In this document: piece by piece, positions 6,898-14,378 of the stretch | Layout: every line of letters starts with the position of its first letter | Position numbering within the stretch: the first letter of the stretch is position 1 | Assembly (NCBI GenBank): GCA_002353815.1 | Contig: DEKK01000009.1 | Coordinates: forward strand, 1-33,687 | Direction: 5' to 3' | Length of the DNA: 33,687 nt | From: Bifidobacteriaceae bacterium UBA2724 | Lineage (GTDB): Bacteria; Actinomycetota; Actinomycetes; Actinomycetales; Bifidobacteriaceae | Made by a program: the position numbers and the translations under genes | Notes under the pieces: model-generated | What the model was told of the DNA's origin: nothing | Seen by the model: only the letters and a program-made list of their open reading frames with translations | Database searches by the model: none

Positions 6898-7950
6898 ATG
6901 GCTGTGGAACCAGAAGGATCGGCGGTATCGCGGCCGGACGTTGCGCAAGCCATGCAATCACACGGTTCGCCGACTTCCTCCTGGTGCCTCCGCGCGGCAG
7001 AGCGTCCGGTGATCGGCCGCCTCGCTCCGTCTCCCACGGGGCGTCTCCACATCGGCAATGCGTATGCCGCGCTCGCGGCGTGGCTCAGTGCGCGCTCCCG
7101 GGGCGGCCGCGTCATCCTGCGCATCGAAGACATCGACGGCCCCCGCACGGTCCCCGGGGCCGACGGACTCATCATGGACGACTACCGCTGGCTTGGCCTG
7201 GACTGGGACGGCGACCCCGTGTGGCAGTCGAGGCGCCTGCCGTTGTACGAGCGGGCCATGGACGACCTCGCTTCCCGCGGGCTCATCTATCCTTGTTTCT
7301 GCTCGCGCGCCGATCTGCGGGCCGCGTCCGCGCCGCATGACGAAGATGGATTCCTTATCTATCCGGGTACTTGCCGCAGGCTCTCCGACGCCGAGCGCCG
7401 CAGCCGCATCAAGCGCGGCGACCGCCATTCGTGGCGCCTGGCCATGCCGGTCCACGCGTGCGTCGAAGTGCGTGACCGCATCTACGGACTCCATGGCTAC
7501 GACCTCGCCCGCGATTGCGGGGACGTGGTGCTGCGCCGCTCCGACGGGCTGTTCGCCTATCAGCTCGCCGTGACCGTGGATGACGCCGCGCAGGGCGTCA
7601 CGGACATCGTGCGCGGGCGCGACCTGCTGCGTTCCTCGGCCATCCAGGTGTGGCTGCGCCATGTCTTGTTCCCGCAGGCTCCTGAGCCGTCGTTCGCCCA
7701 TGTCCCCATACTCACCGATGCGCGTGGCACCCGCCTGGCCAAACGTGACAAGGCCATCGACCTCGGGCAGTTGCGCGAAGGCGGCGTGCGCCCCGAAAAC
7801 GTCGTCGGGTACTGCGCGTGGCTGCTGGGGCTGTTGGACGGCCCCCGTCCGATGAAGCCGGCGGACCTCGTCGGCATGTATGACGATGCGCTGGTGCGGC
7901 GTGATGTGCATGACCGGGTCGCGGACATGTCCGTTCTGTTCCGCATGTGA
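6898..7950 (+). CDS. gluQ: Glutamyl-Q tRNA(Asp) synthetase
   Basis: A 350-residue paralogue of the glutamyl-tRNA synthetase catalytic domain. The family activates glutamate and attaches it to queuosine at position 34 of tRNA-Asp. Visible features are the class I signature SPTGRLHIGN (HIGN about 51-54), a zinc-site pattern CFC (about 133-135) with Y-x3-C (about 155-159), and a KMSKS-like RLAKRDKA (about 279). The anticodon-binding domain is absent, which separates it from true GluRS. The ATG at 6898 has GGAGG 4 nt upstream; an in-frame TTG at 6880 is less likely. The N-terminus is about 40 residues longer than needed before the first core strand. It stands alone behind the glpF terminator and just before a YggS-type gene. 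Confidence 0.92.
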   Translation: MAVEPEGSAVSRPDVAQAMQSHGSPTSSWCLRAAERPVIGRLAPSPTGRLHIGNAYAALAAWLSARSRGGRVILRIEDIDGPRTVPGADGLIMDDYRWLGLDWDGDPVWQSRRLPLYERAMDDLASRGLIYPCFCSRADLRAASAPHDEDGFLIYPGTCRRLSDAERRSRIKRGDRHSWRLAMPVHACVEVRDRIYGLHGYDLARDCGDVVLRRSDGLFAYQLAVTVDDAAQGVTDIVRGRDLLRSSAIQVWLRHVLFPQAPEPSFAHVPILTDARGTRLAKRDKAIDLGQLREGGVRPENVVGYCAWLLGLLDGPRPMKPADLVGMYDDALVRRDVHDRVADMSVLFRM

Positions 7951-8015
7951 AGAGTGATTCGTTGTCCGTGCTTTGCGCGTGGTAAAACGTGAGTAGTACA
8001 AACACAGGAGTTGCG

Positions 8016-8819
8016 ATGACTGCTTACATGGATCACAAGGACCTTTCCAACCGCGTCATTGATGCGGCGCGTGCCCGGCAGATCGCCGACGGCGTGCACA
8101 AGGTGCTCGATGGCATCGCGCAGGCCGAATCCGCTGCCGGGCGTCCCGGGGGGAGCGTGCGCCTGCTGGCCGCGACCAAAACGCGCGACGTGGGCGAAAT
8201 CATGGCAGCCATCGATGCCGGCGTGCGGCTCATCGGCGAAAACAGGCCACAGGAAGTCGAGGCGAAGCGCGAGGGGCTCGTGGCCGAGTGCGCTGCGCGC
8301 GGCATGACGATCGCCAGCGGCGCGGATGGCGCCTCTGAGGGCGGCCATGTGGGATTCCATCTGATCGGCCAGTTGCAAAGCAACAAAATCAACAAGGTGC
8401 TGGGTGTCGTCGACACCATCGAATCGGTGGATTCGCTCAAGCTGGCGCAGCGCCTCTCTTCGCACGCGGTGGCCCGCGGCGTCACCTTGGGCGTGCTGCT
8501 CGAAGTGAATGAATCGGGAGAGGAGAGCAAGTCGGGGTGCGACCCTGCCGAGGCGGCCGATTTGGCGCAGCAGATTGCCGCGCTCGATGGCCTGCGTCTC
8601 GACGGATTGATGACCATCGGCGCCCATGTGGACGACGAGGCCGTGATCCGCGCCGGGTTCGCGCATCTGCGCGGTCTGCGCGACGACCTGCGTGCTTCGA
8701 TTCCGTCGTGCATGCAGTTGAGCATGGGCATGACGAACGATATGGCGTATGCCGTCGCCGAAGGTAGCACGATCGTGCGCGTCGGCACGGCGATTTTCGG
8801 ACCTCGCGCCTTCATCTGA
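8016..8819 (+). CDS. YggS-family pyridoxal phosphate homeostasis protein
   Basis: A 267-residue single-domain TIM-barrel protein of the YggS/YBL036C family. It binds pyridoxal phosphate and buffers the cofactor pool and amino-acid metabolism; no enzymatic reaction is established. The PLP lysine is in LLAATKTRD (about residue 55). Conserved GENRPQE, HLIGQLQSNKI, SMGMTNDM and VRVGTAIFG motifs all appear in the expected order. The ATG at 8016 follows CAGGAG with a 5-nt gap and is preferred over the in-frame GTG at 7989. The gene begins 65 bp after gluQ in the same direction. It is not next to the division cluster (sepF, ftsZ), where this family is often found in Gram-positives. Confidence 0.93.
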   Translation: MTAYMDHKDLSNRVIDAARARQIADGVHKVLDGIAQAESAAGRPGGSVRLLAATKTRDVGEIMAAIDAGVRLIGENRPQEVEAKREGLVAECAARGMTIASGADGASEGGHVGFHLIGQLQSNKINKVLGVVDTIESVDSLKLAQRLSSHAVARGVTLGVLLEVNESGEESKSGCDPAEAADLAQQIAALDGLRLDGLMTIGAHVDDEAVIRAGFAHLRGLRDDLRASIPSCMQLSMGMTNDMAYAVAEGSTIVRVGTAIFGPRAFI

Positions 8820-8823
8820 TCCC

Positions 8824-8872
8824 GGGGCGCTTTTCGTTCGGGGGGGGGCGCTTTTGACCCCGGGGGCGCTTT
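8824..8872 (+). repeat. G-rich triplicated GGGGCGCTTT element with G9 run
   Basis: GGGGCGCTTT begins at 8824, 8845 and 8863; the second copy grows out of nine consecutive G (8840-8848). Four or more G runs occur within about 85 bp, so G-quadruplex folding is possible. It lies outside any gene. Confidence 0.7.
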
Positions 8873-9310
8873 CCGTGCGCTCGTCCGCGGAGACTTTCGG
8901 GGGTAACGCGCGGGACGGGCCTCGGTTTACTGTGCCGTCGGTTGTGTCGTCGTCCGTGGAGTATTGCGTGGTGGCTTGCGCTGGGGCGCATCCCCATGGG
9001 AACGTCGGGGCGCATCACATGGGAACGTCGTGGCGCGGGCTTTTGCGGGCAGGGGTCGCGGGCGCTCGCGGCATGGCGTTGGTGCGTGCGTCGGCAATGC
9101 TATCTGGCGTCCGTGTGCGGTGTCCGTGGGGCGCTCGAGGCATCCTGTGCCTGGGTGCTGGGCCTTGGGCGATTCGTGCGGGCGATGGTTGTGGGGTGAC
9201 GCACCACGGCTTGGGTTTCGTGTGCCATGGCCTGGTTGATCTTGTCGGTGGAAGAATCGGCCATCCATGAAAATCCTCAAGAACACACGGTGTGTCGCAC
9301 TATCGGTAAG

Positions 9311-9339
9311 TTGCATGAATTATTAAACGCGGTTAATAT
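9311..9339 (+). promoter_or_regulatory. Promoter with internal palindromic operator, ROK-kinase-permease operon
   Basis: A -35 box TTGCAT (9311-9316) and a -10 box TAATAT (9334-9339) are separated by exactly 17 bp. Between and overlapping them lies TATTAAACGCGGTTAATA (9321-9338), an 18-bp palindrome with a single mismatched pair. A repressor bound there would block RNA polymerase. The CG-centred shape is common for LacI-type sites, but the adjacent regulator is of the ROK family. Confidence 0.8.
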
Positions 9340-9360
9340 ATTAGCTAGGTTCAGAAGAAC

Positions 9361-9390
9361 GGTCCGGAATTCGATGCCGAGTCCCGGACC
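9361..9390 (+). promoter_or_regulatory. Inverted repeat in the leader of the ROK operon
   Basis: GGTCCGG (9361-9367) and CCGGACC (9384-9390) are perfect arms with a 16-nt loop, about 15-20 nt after the predicted transcription start. It could be an RNA hairpin or a binding site. Confidence 0.5.
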
Positions 9391-9417
9391 TGTGAGCTGG
9401 ACTCATCAGCAACCACA

Positions 9418-9448
9418 ATCGCGAATCTCCGTCACAGAAATTCGCGAT
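9418..9448 (+). promoter_or_regulatory. Second candidate operator upstream of the ROK gene
   Basis: ATCGCGAAT (9418-9426) and ATTCGCGAT (9440-9448) form a perfect 9-bp inverted repeat with a 13-bp spacer. Each arm contains the self-complementary core TCGCGA, and the cores are 23 bp apart, close to two helical turns. It ends 30 bp before the ATG. It is a plausible binding site for the ROK dimer or tetramer, or a leader hairpin. Confidence 0.55.
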
Positions 9449-9478
9449 CCCCTATTTGACCAGGCTCAAGGAAGCGTC

Positions 9479-10687
9479 ATGGCAGGAAAAAGCAAGACGA
9501 CTCAGACGGCAGTATCTGAATACAACAGATCCAGCGTCCTGGAATACCTGTATGCCAACGGCGTGTGCTCGCGGGCTCAGCTCGCGGATGCATTGTCGCT
9601 GACCCCGGCTGCGCTGACCAAGATTTCCGCACGTCTGATTGAATCCGGCATCATCAAGGAAACCGGTGGAATCGTCGGTCGTAAGAACCGACGCTCCATT
9701 GGTCTGAGTTTTGTGGAGGACCGTTTCCATGTCATCGGCGTGAAGTTCGCACGCAGCCTTGTGCAGATCGGGGTCTTCGACCTCAAGGGGAACGCTCTGC
9801 GCGTCACAAGCCTCCCCGATGTCACTGACGACACGATCGACGACGCCGTCGACGGCGTGCACCGGGCGGTGTCGGCCTTGCTTCAAGACGACCCCGACGT
9901 GGTCGCGGTGGGCATGGCCGTTCCCGGCCCGTACCTGCGCACCGTCGGACGCACCGCCCTTGTGTCGTTCATGCAGAGCTGGAGCAAGGTGGAGTTCATC
10001 GACGAGTTCGGATCCGCGTTCCGCGTCCCTGTCTTCATCGAGCAGGATGCGCGCGCGGGCGCACTGGCGCAGCGTCTGTTCTCGAACGGACCGACCGGCG
10101 ACAACCTGGCGTATTACCTGCTGGGCGAAGGCATCGGCCTCGGCGTCATCGACCACGGCGGTCTCGTGAACGGCGCTCTCGGCGCCGCCACCGAGATCGG
10201 ACACGTCAGCATCGACGTCCATGGCAGGAAGTGCGATTGCGGCAACGTGGGGTGCCTGGAACGGTACTGCTCGGCGGTGGCGATCCACGACGACCTCGTC
10301 AAGGACGGCTCCCTCGTGCCCGGCGCGAAGGACATGAGCCACCGCGACGCATGCGCAGCTCTCTTCCGGGCCGCGAAAAACGGCGACGAACGGGCGCAGG
10401 CCAAGGTCGACGACATCGGGCGCTACGTCGGCTACGGATGCGTCACCATCATCAATGCCTACAACCCCGATGTCATCGTGCTCGGCGACATCATCTCCCA
10501 GGCGGGTCCGCGCTTGCTCACGGCAGCTCAGAGCGTCGTGGCCGAGCGGGTGCTCCCCGTCCTGAGGAATTCCACCGACATCAGACTGTCGGACCTCCCT
10601 GCGGACGCCACCATCCTCGGTGCCGCCGCAGTGGCCATCTCCAATTTCCTTGAACACCCATCCAACTTCCTCGCCCCGAGTGAGTGA
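9479..10687 (+). CDS. ROK-family transcriptional repressor of a sugar operon
   Basis: A 402-residue regulator with an N-terminal winged helix (about residues 15-70; NRSSVLEYLYANGVCSRAQL and TPAALTKISARLIE are helix-turn-helix-like) followed by the ROK sugar-kinase fold. The ROK zinc site is visible as His about 242 and CDCGNVGCLE (Cys about 252, 254, 259). The sugar-binding/catalytic region reads EQDARAGA (about 188) where kinases have E-N-D-A-N, so kinase activity is doubtful. The inducer is probably the sugar, or its phosphate, handled by the next two genes. The ATG at 9479 has AAGGA 6 nt upstream; the frame stays open back to 9227, but that part covers the promoter and is non-coding. It is the first gene of a three-gene operon and likely autoregulated. 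Confidence 0.88.
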   Translation: MAGKSKTTQTAVSEYNRSSVLEYLYANGVCSRAQLADALSLTPAALTKISARLIESGIIKETGGIVGRKNRRSIGLSFVEDRFHVIGVKFARSLVQIGVFDLKGNALRVTSLPDVTDDTIDDAVDGVHRAVSALLQDDPDVVAVGMAVPGPYLRTVGRTALVSFMQSWSKVEFIDEFGSAFRVPVFIEQDARAGALAQRLFSNGPTGDNLAYYLLGEGIGLGVIDHGGLVNGALGAATEIGHVSIDVHGRKCDCGNVGCLERYCSAVAIHDDLVKDGSLVPGAKDMSHRDACAALFRAAKNGDERAQAKVDDIGRYVGYGCVTIINAYNPDVIVLGDIISQAGPRLLTAAQSVVAERVLPVLRNSTDIRLSDLPADATILGAAAVAISNFLEHPSNFLAPSE

Positions 10688-10752
10688 AACGGCGGGCGCT
10701 CGCCAAACTCAACAACAACGGCGGCCGATCCGCCATAATGAAAGGTCATACA

Positions 10753-11667
10753 ATGAACAAGCCCATGGTTCTCTCTCTTGGCGAACTCCTGTGGGATATG
10801 CTCCCCGGAGGCAAGCGTGCAGGCGGCGCCCCCGTCAACTTCATCTACCATGCCACGCACAACGGCGCCGACGGCTACGCCATCTCGGCCGTTGGCGAAG
10901 ACGAGCTGGGCGACGAGCTGCTGGCCGCGGTGAAGGCCGCCGGCATCAATTCGGTCATCCAGCGCAACGCATGGCCGACCGGCACGGTCGACGTGGCGCT
11001 CAACAACGGCATCCCCGAGTACACGATCGTGCGCGGCGTGGCGTGGGACCACATCCTGCTGACCCGCGAGCTCATCTCGTATGCCGAGAAGGCCGACGCC
11101 GTGTGTTACGGCAGCCTCGGCCTGCGGGCGCCGGAATCGCATGACACCATCATCGAGCTGCTCAAGCACGTTCGCCCTGACGCCATGAAGTTCTTCGATA
11201 TCAACATCCGCGCCGACCATTATTCCAAGGAACTCATCGAAGAGCTCCTCGGATACGCGACCGTGTTCAAGCTCAATGACGCCGAGCTGCTGCTCCTGCG
11301 CGACATGTTCGGCATCCGCAGCACCTCCGACGCCGATGCCTGCCGTTGGTTCCTCACGACCTACGGCCTGGACTACGTGATCCTGACCGCGGGGTCAAAT
11401 TTCAGCACCATCGTGTCGAAGACCGGCGAGAGCTCCACGCTGCCCACTCCGCGCGTCGAAGTCGCCGATACCGTCGGCGCCGGCGATTCCTTCTCCGGCA
11501 CCTTCGCGGCGCGGATCCTGGCCGGCGCATCCCTCGCCGACGCCCACCGCGCGGCCGTCAACACCGCCGCATTCGTGTGCACGTGCGACGGCGCATGGCC
11601 TGAGTACCCCGAGCGCATCCCGGACTACCTCGCGCAGGCCGAGAGCAACGCACAGGCCGCGGAGTAA
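10753..11667 (+). CDS. PfkB-family carbohydrate kinase, probable fructokinase
   Basis: A 304-residue ribokinase-like sugar kinase. The substrate-side motif GGAPVN (about 24-29) and the PfkB signature DTVGAGDSF (about 239-247, catalytic Asp about 245) are intact. GELLWDMLPGGKRAGGAP at the N-terminus is typical of fructokinases, so phosphorylation of fructose by ATP is the best guess; other hexoses or pentoses cannot be excluded. The length is normal. The ATG at 10753 follows GAAAGG by 7 nt. The gene begins 65 bp after the ROK repressor and 66 bp before a sugar permease, so it most likely phosphorylates the sugar that this permease brings in. Confidence 0.9.
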   Translation: MNKPMVLSLGELLWDMLPGGKRAGGAPVNFIYHATHNGADGYAISAVGEDELGDELLAAVKAAGINSVIQRNAWPTGTVDVALNNGIPEYTIVRGVAWDHILLTRELISYAEKADAVCYGSLGLRAPESHDTIIELLKHVRPDAMKFFDINIRADHYSKELIEELLGYATVFKLNDAELLLLRDMFGIRSTSDADACRWFLTTYGLDYVILTAGSNFSTIVSKTGESSTLPTPRVEVADTVGAGDSFSGTFAARILAGASLADAHRAAVNTAAFVCTCDGAWPEYPERIPDYLAQAESNAQAAE

Positions 11668-11691
11668 ATCCCCCGATAGCAGAGGCTGCCC

Positions 11692-11709
11692 TGCCGCAAC
11701 GTTGCGGCA
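11692..11709. repeat. Perfect 18-bp palindrome between kinase and permease genes
   Basis: TGCCGCAACGTTGCGGCA is fully self-complementary, and flanking GCC/GGC can add three more pairs after one mismatch. It has no T tract and lies 24 bp before the permease ATG. As RNA it would form a very tight hairpin that may protect or attenuate the transcript; as DNA it could bind a dimeric regulator. Confidence 0.7.
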
Positions 11710-11733
11710 AGGCGTGAGAGAAAAGAAACTGCA

Positions 11734-12969
11734 ATGCAAGCCAAGAATCCTGCGTCCACGGCTCCACGCACCGGCGCAAAAGCCATCGTCCCCGTGATGT
11801 TTGCTTTCTTCGTGATGGGCTTCGTCGACCTCGTCGGCACCGCCACGAACTATGTCAAGCCCGAATTCGGGCTGAGCGACACCCAGGCGAACCTGCTCAC
11901 CACCATGGTGTTCTTCTGGTTCCTCATCTTCTCGGTTCCGACGGGCGTGCTCATGAACCGCATCGGCCGTCGTCGCACTGTGCTGCTGTCGATCCTCGTC
12001 ACGGTCGGCGCCATGCTCCTGCCCGTCATCGCCTACACGGCGTGCGCGTCTGACGGTGCCAAGACAGCGCGCCTCGTGCTTATCGTCATTGGGTTCATCC
12101 TGCTGGGCATCGGCAACACGCTCATGCAGGTCTCGCTCAACCCGCTGCTTGCTTTGTTCGTCAAGGGCGACCAGCTCGCATCCACCCTCACCACCGGCCA
12201 GTTCGTCAAAGCCTTCGCATCGTTGTTCGCTCCGTTCATCGCATCCTGGGCGTCGCGTCAGCTCGGCAAATGGTGGCTGCTGTTCGCCATCTATCTGGTG
12301 ATCGGCATCATCGGATACGTCCTGCTGGCCTTCGACAAGATCGACGAATCCGGCGTGACGTCGTCCACCACCACGATCGGCCGGTGCTTCAAGCTGCTCG
12401 CCGACCCCGTCATCCTGCTGTGCTTCCTCGGCATCGTCTCCCACGTCGGCGTGGACGTCGGTGTCAACGCACAGGCTCCGCGAATCCTCATGGAGCACAC
12501 CGACATCGCATTGGAAACGGCGACGAACGCGACGATGGTGTATTTCATCGCCCGTATGATCGGCTGCTTCACCGGTGGCATCGCGCTCAAGAAGCTCAGC
12601 AACAAGGTCGGCCTGCGCATCTGCGGCGTGATCATGGTGCTCTCCGCCGTCTGCTTCGCGATCTTCTCGGCAACCCATGCGAATCCGCCCGTCGCGCTCT
12701 TCTGGATCGCGGTCGCGCTCATCGGCTTCGGCAACTCCAACGTCTTCTCGCTGTTCCTCAGCCAGGCGCTGATCACCGAACCCGAACGTCAGAATGAGGT
12801 CTCCGGCCTCATGATGATGGGTCTGATCGGCGGCGCCATCTTCCCGCCGCTCATGGGTGCCGCCGCCGGCGCCATCGGCCAGATCGGTGCCATCCTGGTC
12901 ATGTCCATCGGCTGCCTCTACGTGCTCGTCACGAGCATCTGCTTCCGCGCCCTCGAGCGCAAGAAGTGA
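11734..12969 (+). CDS. MFS sugar permease, FHS/FucP-like
   Basis: A 411-residue membrane transporter with about twelve hydrophobic helices. The overall pattern fits the fucose-glucose/galactose-H+ symporter (FHS) branch of the major facilitator superfamily: FFVMGFVDLVGTA in helix 1, NRIGRRRTVL in the loop between helices 2 and 3, and GIGNTLMQVSLNPLLA in helix 4. It probably imports a hexose with protons. The substrate is not visible in the sequence; fructose is suggested by the adjacent PfkB kinase. The ATG at 11734 is preceded only by a purine-rich GAGAGAAAAG, a weak ribosome binding site. It is the third and last gene of the ROK-controlled operon, followed by an 18-bp triple repeat and a terminator-like hairpin. 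Confidence 0.87.
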   Translation: MQAKNPASTAPRTGAKAIVPVMFAFFVMGFVDLVGTATNYVKPEFGLSDTQANLLTTMVFFWFLIFSVPTGVLMNRIGRRRTVLLSILVTVGAMLLPVIAYTACASDGAKTARLVLIVIGFILLGIGNTLMQVSLNPLLALFVKGDQLASTLTTGQFVKAFASLFAPFIASWASRQLGKWWLLFAIYLVIGIIGYVLLAFDKIDESGVTSSTTTIGRCFKLLADPVILLCFLGIVSHVGVDVGVNAQAPRILMEHTDIALETATNATMVYFIARMIGCFTGGIALKKLSNKVGLRICGVIMVLSAVCFAIFSATHANPPVALFWIAVALIGFGNSNVFSLFLSQALITEPERQNEVSGLMMMGLIGGAIFPPLMGAAAGAIGQIGAILVMSIGCLYVLVTSICFRALERKK

Positions 12970-12980
12970 TGCGCCGGTAA

Positions 12981-13034
12981 CCTGACAAGCCAGGCAATCC
13001 TGACTAGCCAGACGATCCTGACAAGCCAGACAAC
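12981..13034. repeat. Three tandem 18-bp repeats
   Basis: Units start at 12981, 12999 and 13017 with the common pattern CCTGAC-AGCCAG--A-. They differ at two to four positions and have exactly 18-bp spacing. They start 12 bp after the permease stop codon. Confidence 0.85.
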
Positions 13035-13047
13035 GAGGTCTGGTCAA

Positions 13048-13089
13048 GCCCCGTCACGAGCCTGATGGTTCGCGGCGGGGCCTGTTGTT
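13048..13089 (+). terminator. Probable terminator of the ROK-kinase-permease operon
   Basis: GCCCCGTC (13048-13055) pairs with GGCGGGGC (13074-13081) with one G-T wobble and an 18-nt loop, followed by CTGTTGTT. The T tract is weak and the loop is long. Confidence 0.55.
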
Positions 13090-13121
13090 GGTGCATCGGT
13101 GCCGTGGCTGGTGGGCGGTTT

Positions 13122-13173
13122 GAGAAGAGGAGGGGGGAGAGGAAGAAAGGGGAGAAGAAGAGGAAGAGAGAGA
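13122..13173 (+). other. 52-nt uninterrupted polypurine tract
   Basis: Every base from 13122 to 13173 is A or G on the plus strand, in mixed GAGAAGAGG-like runs. Such tracts can form triplex (H-DNA) or affect transcription. No gene overlaps it. Confidence 0.85.
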
Positions 13174-13418
13174 CGCTGCCGCCGTGCGGAGTCGCGCGGG
13201 ACGTTTTGCCATGGCGGGGAAGGGGCTAGCCGAACGGATGGCGTGCGCTCCCTGTGTTCGTCTCCGCATTCGCCTGCGGCTCGGCATTCGCATCCGGGCC
13301 AGTCTCCGCTGGGCGTGCTTCCGCATCCGTCTCCGCTGGGCGGGCTCGTCGGACGCCCTGCGCTCCTCATCCGCCGTGTTTCTTTGCCCGCCGTGCTTCG
13401 TCGTTCGTGCGGCGCGTC

Positions 13419-13430
13419 TAGACTGTAGCC
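13419..13430 (+). promoter_or_regulatory. -10-like box directly before the FAH gene, predicted leaderless
   Basis: TAGACT (13419-13424) lies 6 nt before the ATG at 13431, and there is no Shine-Dalgarno site. This is the usual layout for a transcript that begins at the start codon in actinobacteria. No good -35 box is visible. Confidence 0.55.
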
Positions 13431-14237
13431 ATGAGAATCGCACGTTTTAGCATCAATGACTCCATCCGCTACGCCTTCGTGCAGAAGGACGCCAACGACG
13501 GCAAGGATTACCTTGTCGAGCTCAATGGATTCCCTTTCGGCGCCGAACAGGTCGAACCGACCGGAAAGCGCTACGAGGTGGATGGCGACGGCATCCGACT
13601 GCTGTCCCCCGTGCTGCCCACCAAGGTGCTTGGCCTGGCCAAGAACTACGAGGCGCACGCCCAGTGGATGGCCGGTGACGCGAATGCCCACGCGCCCGAA
13701 GAGATGGTCATCTTCGCAAAGCCCAGCACGTCCGTCATCGGTCCCGACGACCCCATCGTGCTTCCGGGTTTCTCGCATGACATGAACTTCGAGCCCGAGG
13801 TCGCGGTGGTCATGGGGCGCATTGCGAAGAACGTGAGCGAGGCCGATGCGATGAAATACGTCCTCGGCTTCACCTGCGTCAACGACGTGACCCTGCGTGA
13901 CCTGCAGGGCAGCGACCCCATGTGGACCCGCGCCAAGGGATTCGACACCGCGTGCCCGCTCGGCCCGTGGATCCAGACCGACCTCGACTACGCCGATGCC
14001 AAGATCTCGTTCACGCTCAACGGCGAGGACGTGCCGAAGGCCTCGGGCACCACCAAGAACCTCGTGCATTCGATCCCGTCGCAGATTGCTTTCATCTCGT
14101 CGTTCATGACGCTGCTCCCGGGCGACGTCATCATGACCGGCACCCCCGATGCCTCCGGTTCCCTCAAGCCCGGCGACGAGGCCATTGTGCACGTCGAGGG
14201 CATCGGCGACCTGCGCAACGTCGTCGTGCAGGGCTGA
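13431..14237 (+). CDS. Fumarylacetoacetate hydrolase (FAH) family protein
   Basis: A 268-residue protein with a short N-terminal domain and the FAH fold. The probable catalytic His is in KNYEAHA (about 76). The metal-binding acids are in NFEPEVAVV (Glu about 121 and 123) and VNDVTLRD (Asp about 152), and the conserved TGTPDASG loop is near the end. Family members cleave C-C bonds or decarboxylate beta-keto acids and acylpyruvates (for example oxaloacetate, fumarylpyruvate); the substrate here cannot be read from the sequence. The gene seems leaderless and monocistronic. No aromatic-degradation genes surround it, so a housekeeping role such as clearing oxaloacetate-like metabolites is more likely than a catabolic one. 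Confidence 0.88.
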   Translation: MRIARFSINDSIRYAFVQKDANDGKDYLVELNGFPFGAEQVEPTGKRYEVDGDGIRLLSPVLPTKVLGLAKNYEAHAQWMAGDANAHAPEEMVIFAKPSTSVIGPDDPIVLPGFSHDMNFEPEVAVVMGRIAKNVSEADAMKYVLGFTCVNDVTLRDLQGSDPMWTRAKGFDTACPLGPWIQTDLDYADAKISFTLNGEDVPKASGTTKNLVHSIPSQIAFISSFMTLLPGDVIMTGTPDASGSLKPGDEAIVHVEGIGDLRNVVVQG

Positions 14238-14307
14238 CCCGGCGTTTCGACGTTGGCTGGCAGTACCGACGTATGGTCATGAGGCCACAACGTCCGAGGT
14301 GTTCGCG

Positions 14308-14361
14308 TAATATACCTGTGGAGCATGCGCCTTTGGTAACAGAGCCCCCAGGGCGTGCATG
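14308..14361 (+). promoter_or_regulatory. Possible promoter and leader hairpin of hom
   Basis: TAATAT (14308-14313) is a good -10 box, but no matching -35 is seen. Downstream, CATGCGCC (14324-14331) can pair with GGC and GCATG (14352-14361) around a 2-nt bulge, ending 3 nt before the AAAGG of hom. It may modulate translation. No leader peptide rich in Thr or Ile codons was found. Confidence 0.4.
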
Positions 14362-14378
14362 AAGAAAGGCAAAATCTT

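Larger units (their letters stand above)
8820..9478. other. Long intergenic region between the YggS gene and the ROK repressor
   Basis: About 660 bp with no supported gene. Just behind the stop codon are three copies of GGGGCGCTTT and a run of nine G (8824-8872). Near 8988-9034, the 12-mer ATGGGAACGTCG occurs twice about 24 bp apart. The remainder up to about 9300 is GT-rich. From 9311 it holds the promoter, operator and leader hairpins of the downstream sugar operon. Confidence 0.6.
12970..13430. other. Intergenic region with repeats and a purine tract
   Basis: 460 bp without a supported gene. It contains three 18-bp repeats (12981-13034), a terminator-like hairpin (13048-13089), a 52-nt pure purine tract (13122-13173) and a 27-bp direct repeat in which GTCTCCGCTGGGCG occurs at 13302 and 13329. 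It ends with a -10-like TAGACT directly before the next gene. Confidence 0.6.

Noticed and set aside
8840..8848. G9 run as a phase-variation switch for a coding frame
   Set aside because: The run lies after a stop codon and is not inside or directly upstream of a start codon of a supported gene; slippage would not switch a reading frame.
8749..9270. Possible gene in the region behind the YggS frame
   Set aside because: It starts inside the YggS gene in another frame, crosses the G-rich repeat, and has no domain or ribosome binding site.
9227..9478. 84-residue N-terminal extension of the ROK repressor
   Set aside because: This stretch contains the promoter boxes, the palindromic operator and leader inverted repeats, and the ATG at 9479 has a ribosome binding site.
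11395..13047. 550-residue minus-strand frame opposite the kinase and permease genes
   Set aside because: Antisense shadow caused by GC-rich third positions; the composition is Asp/Glu/His/Arg-rich without domain features.
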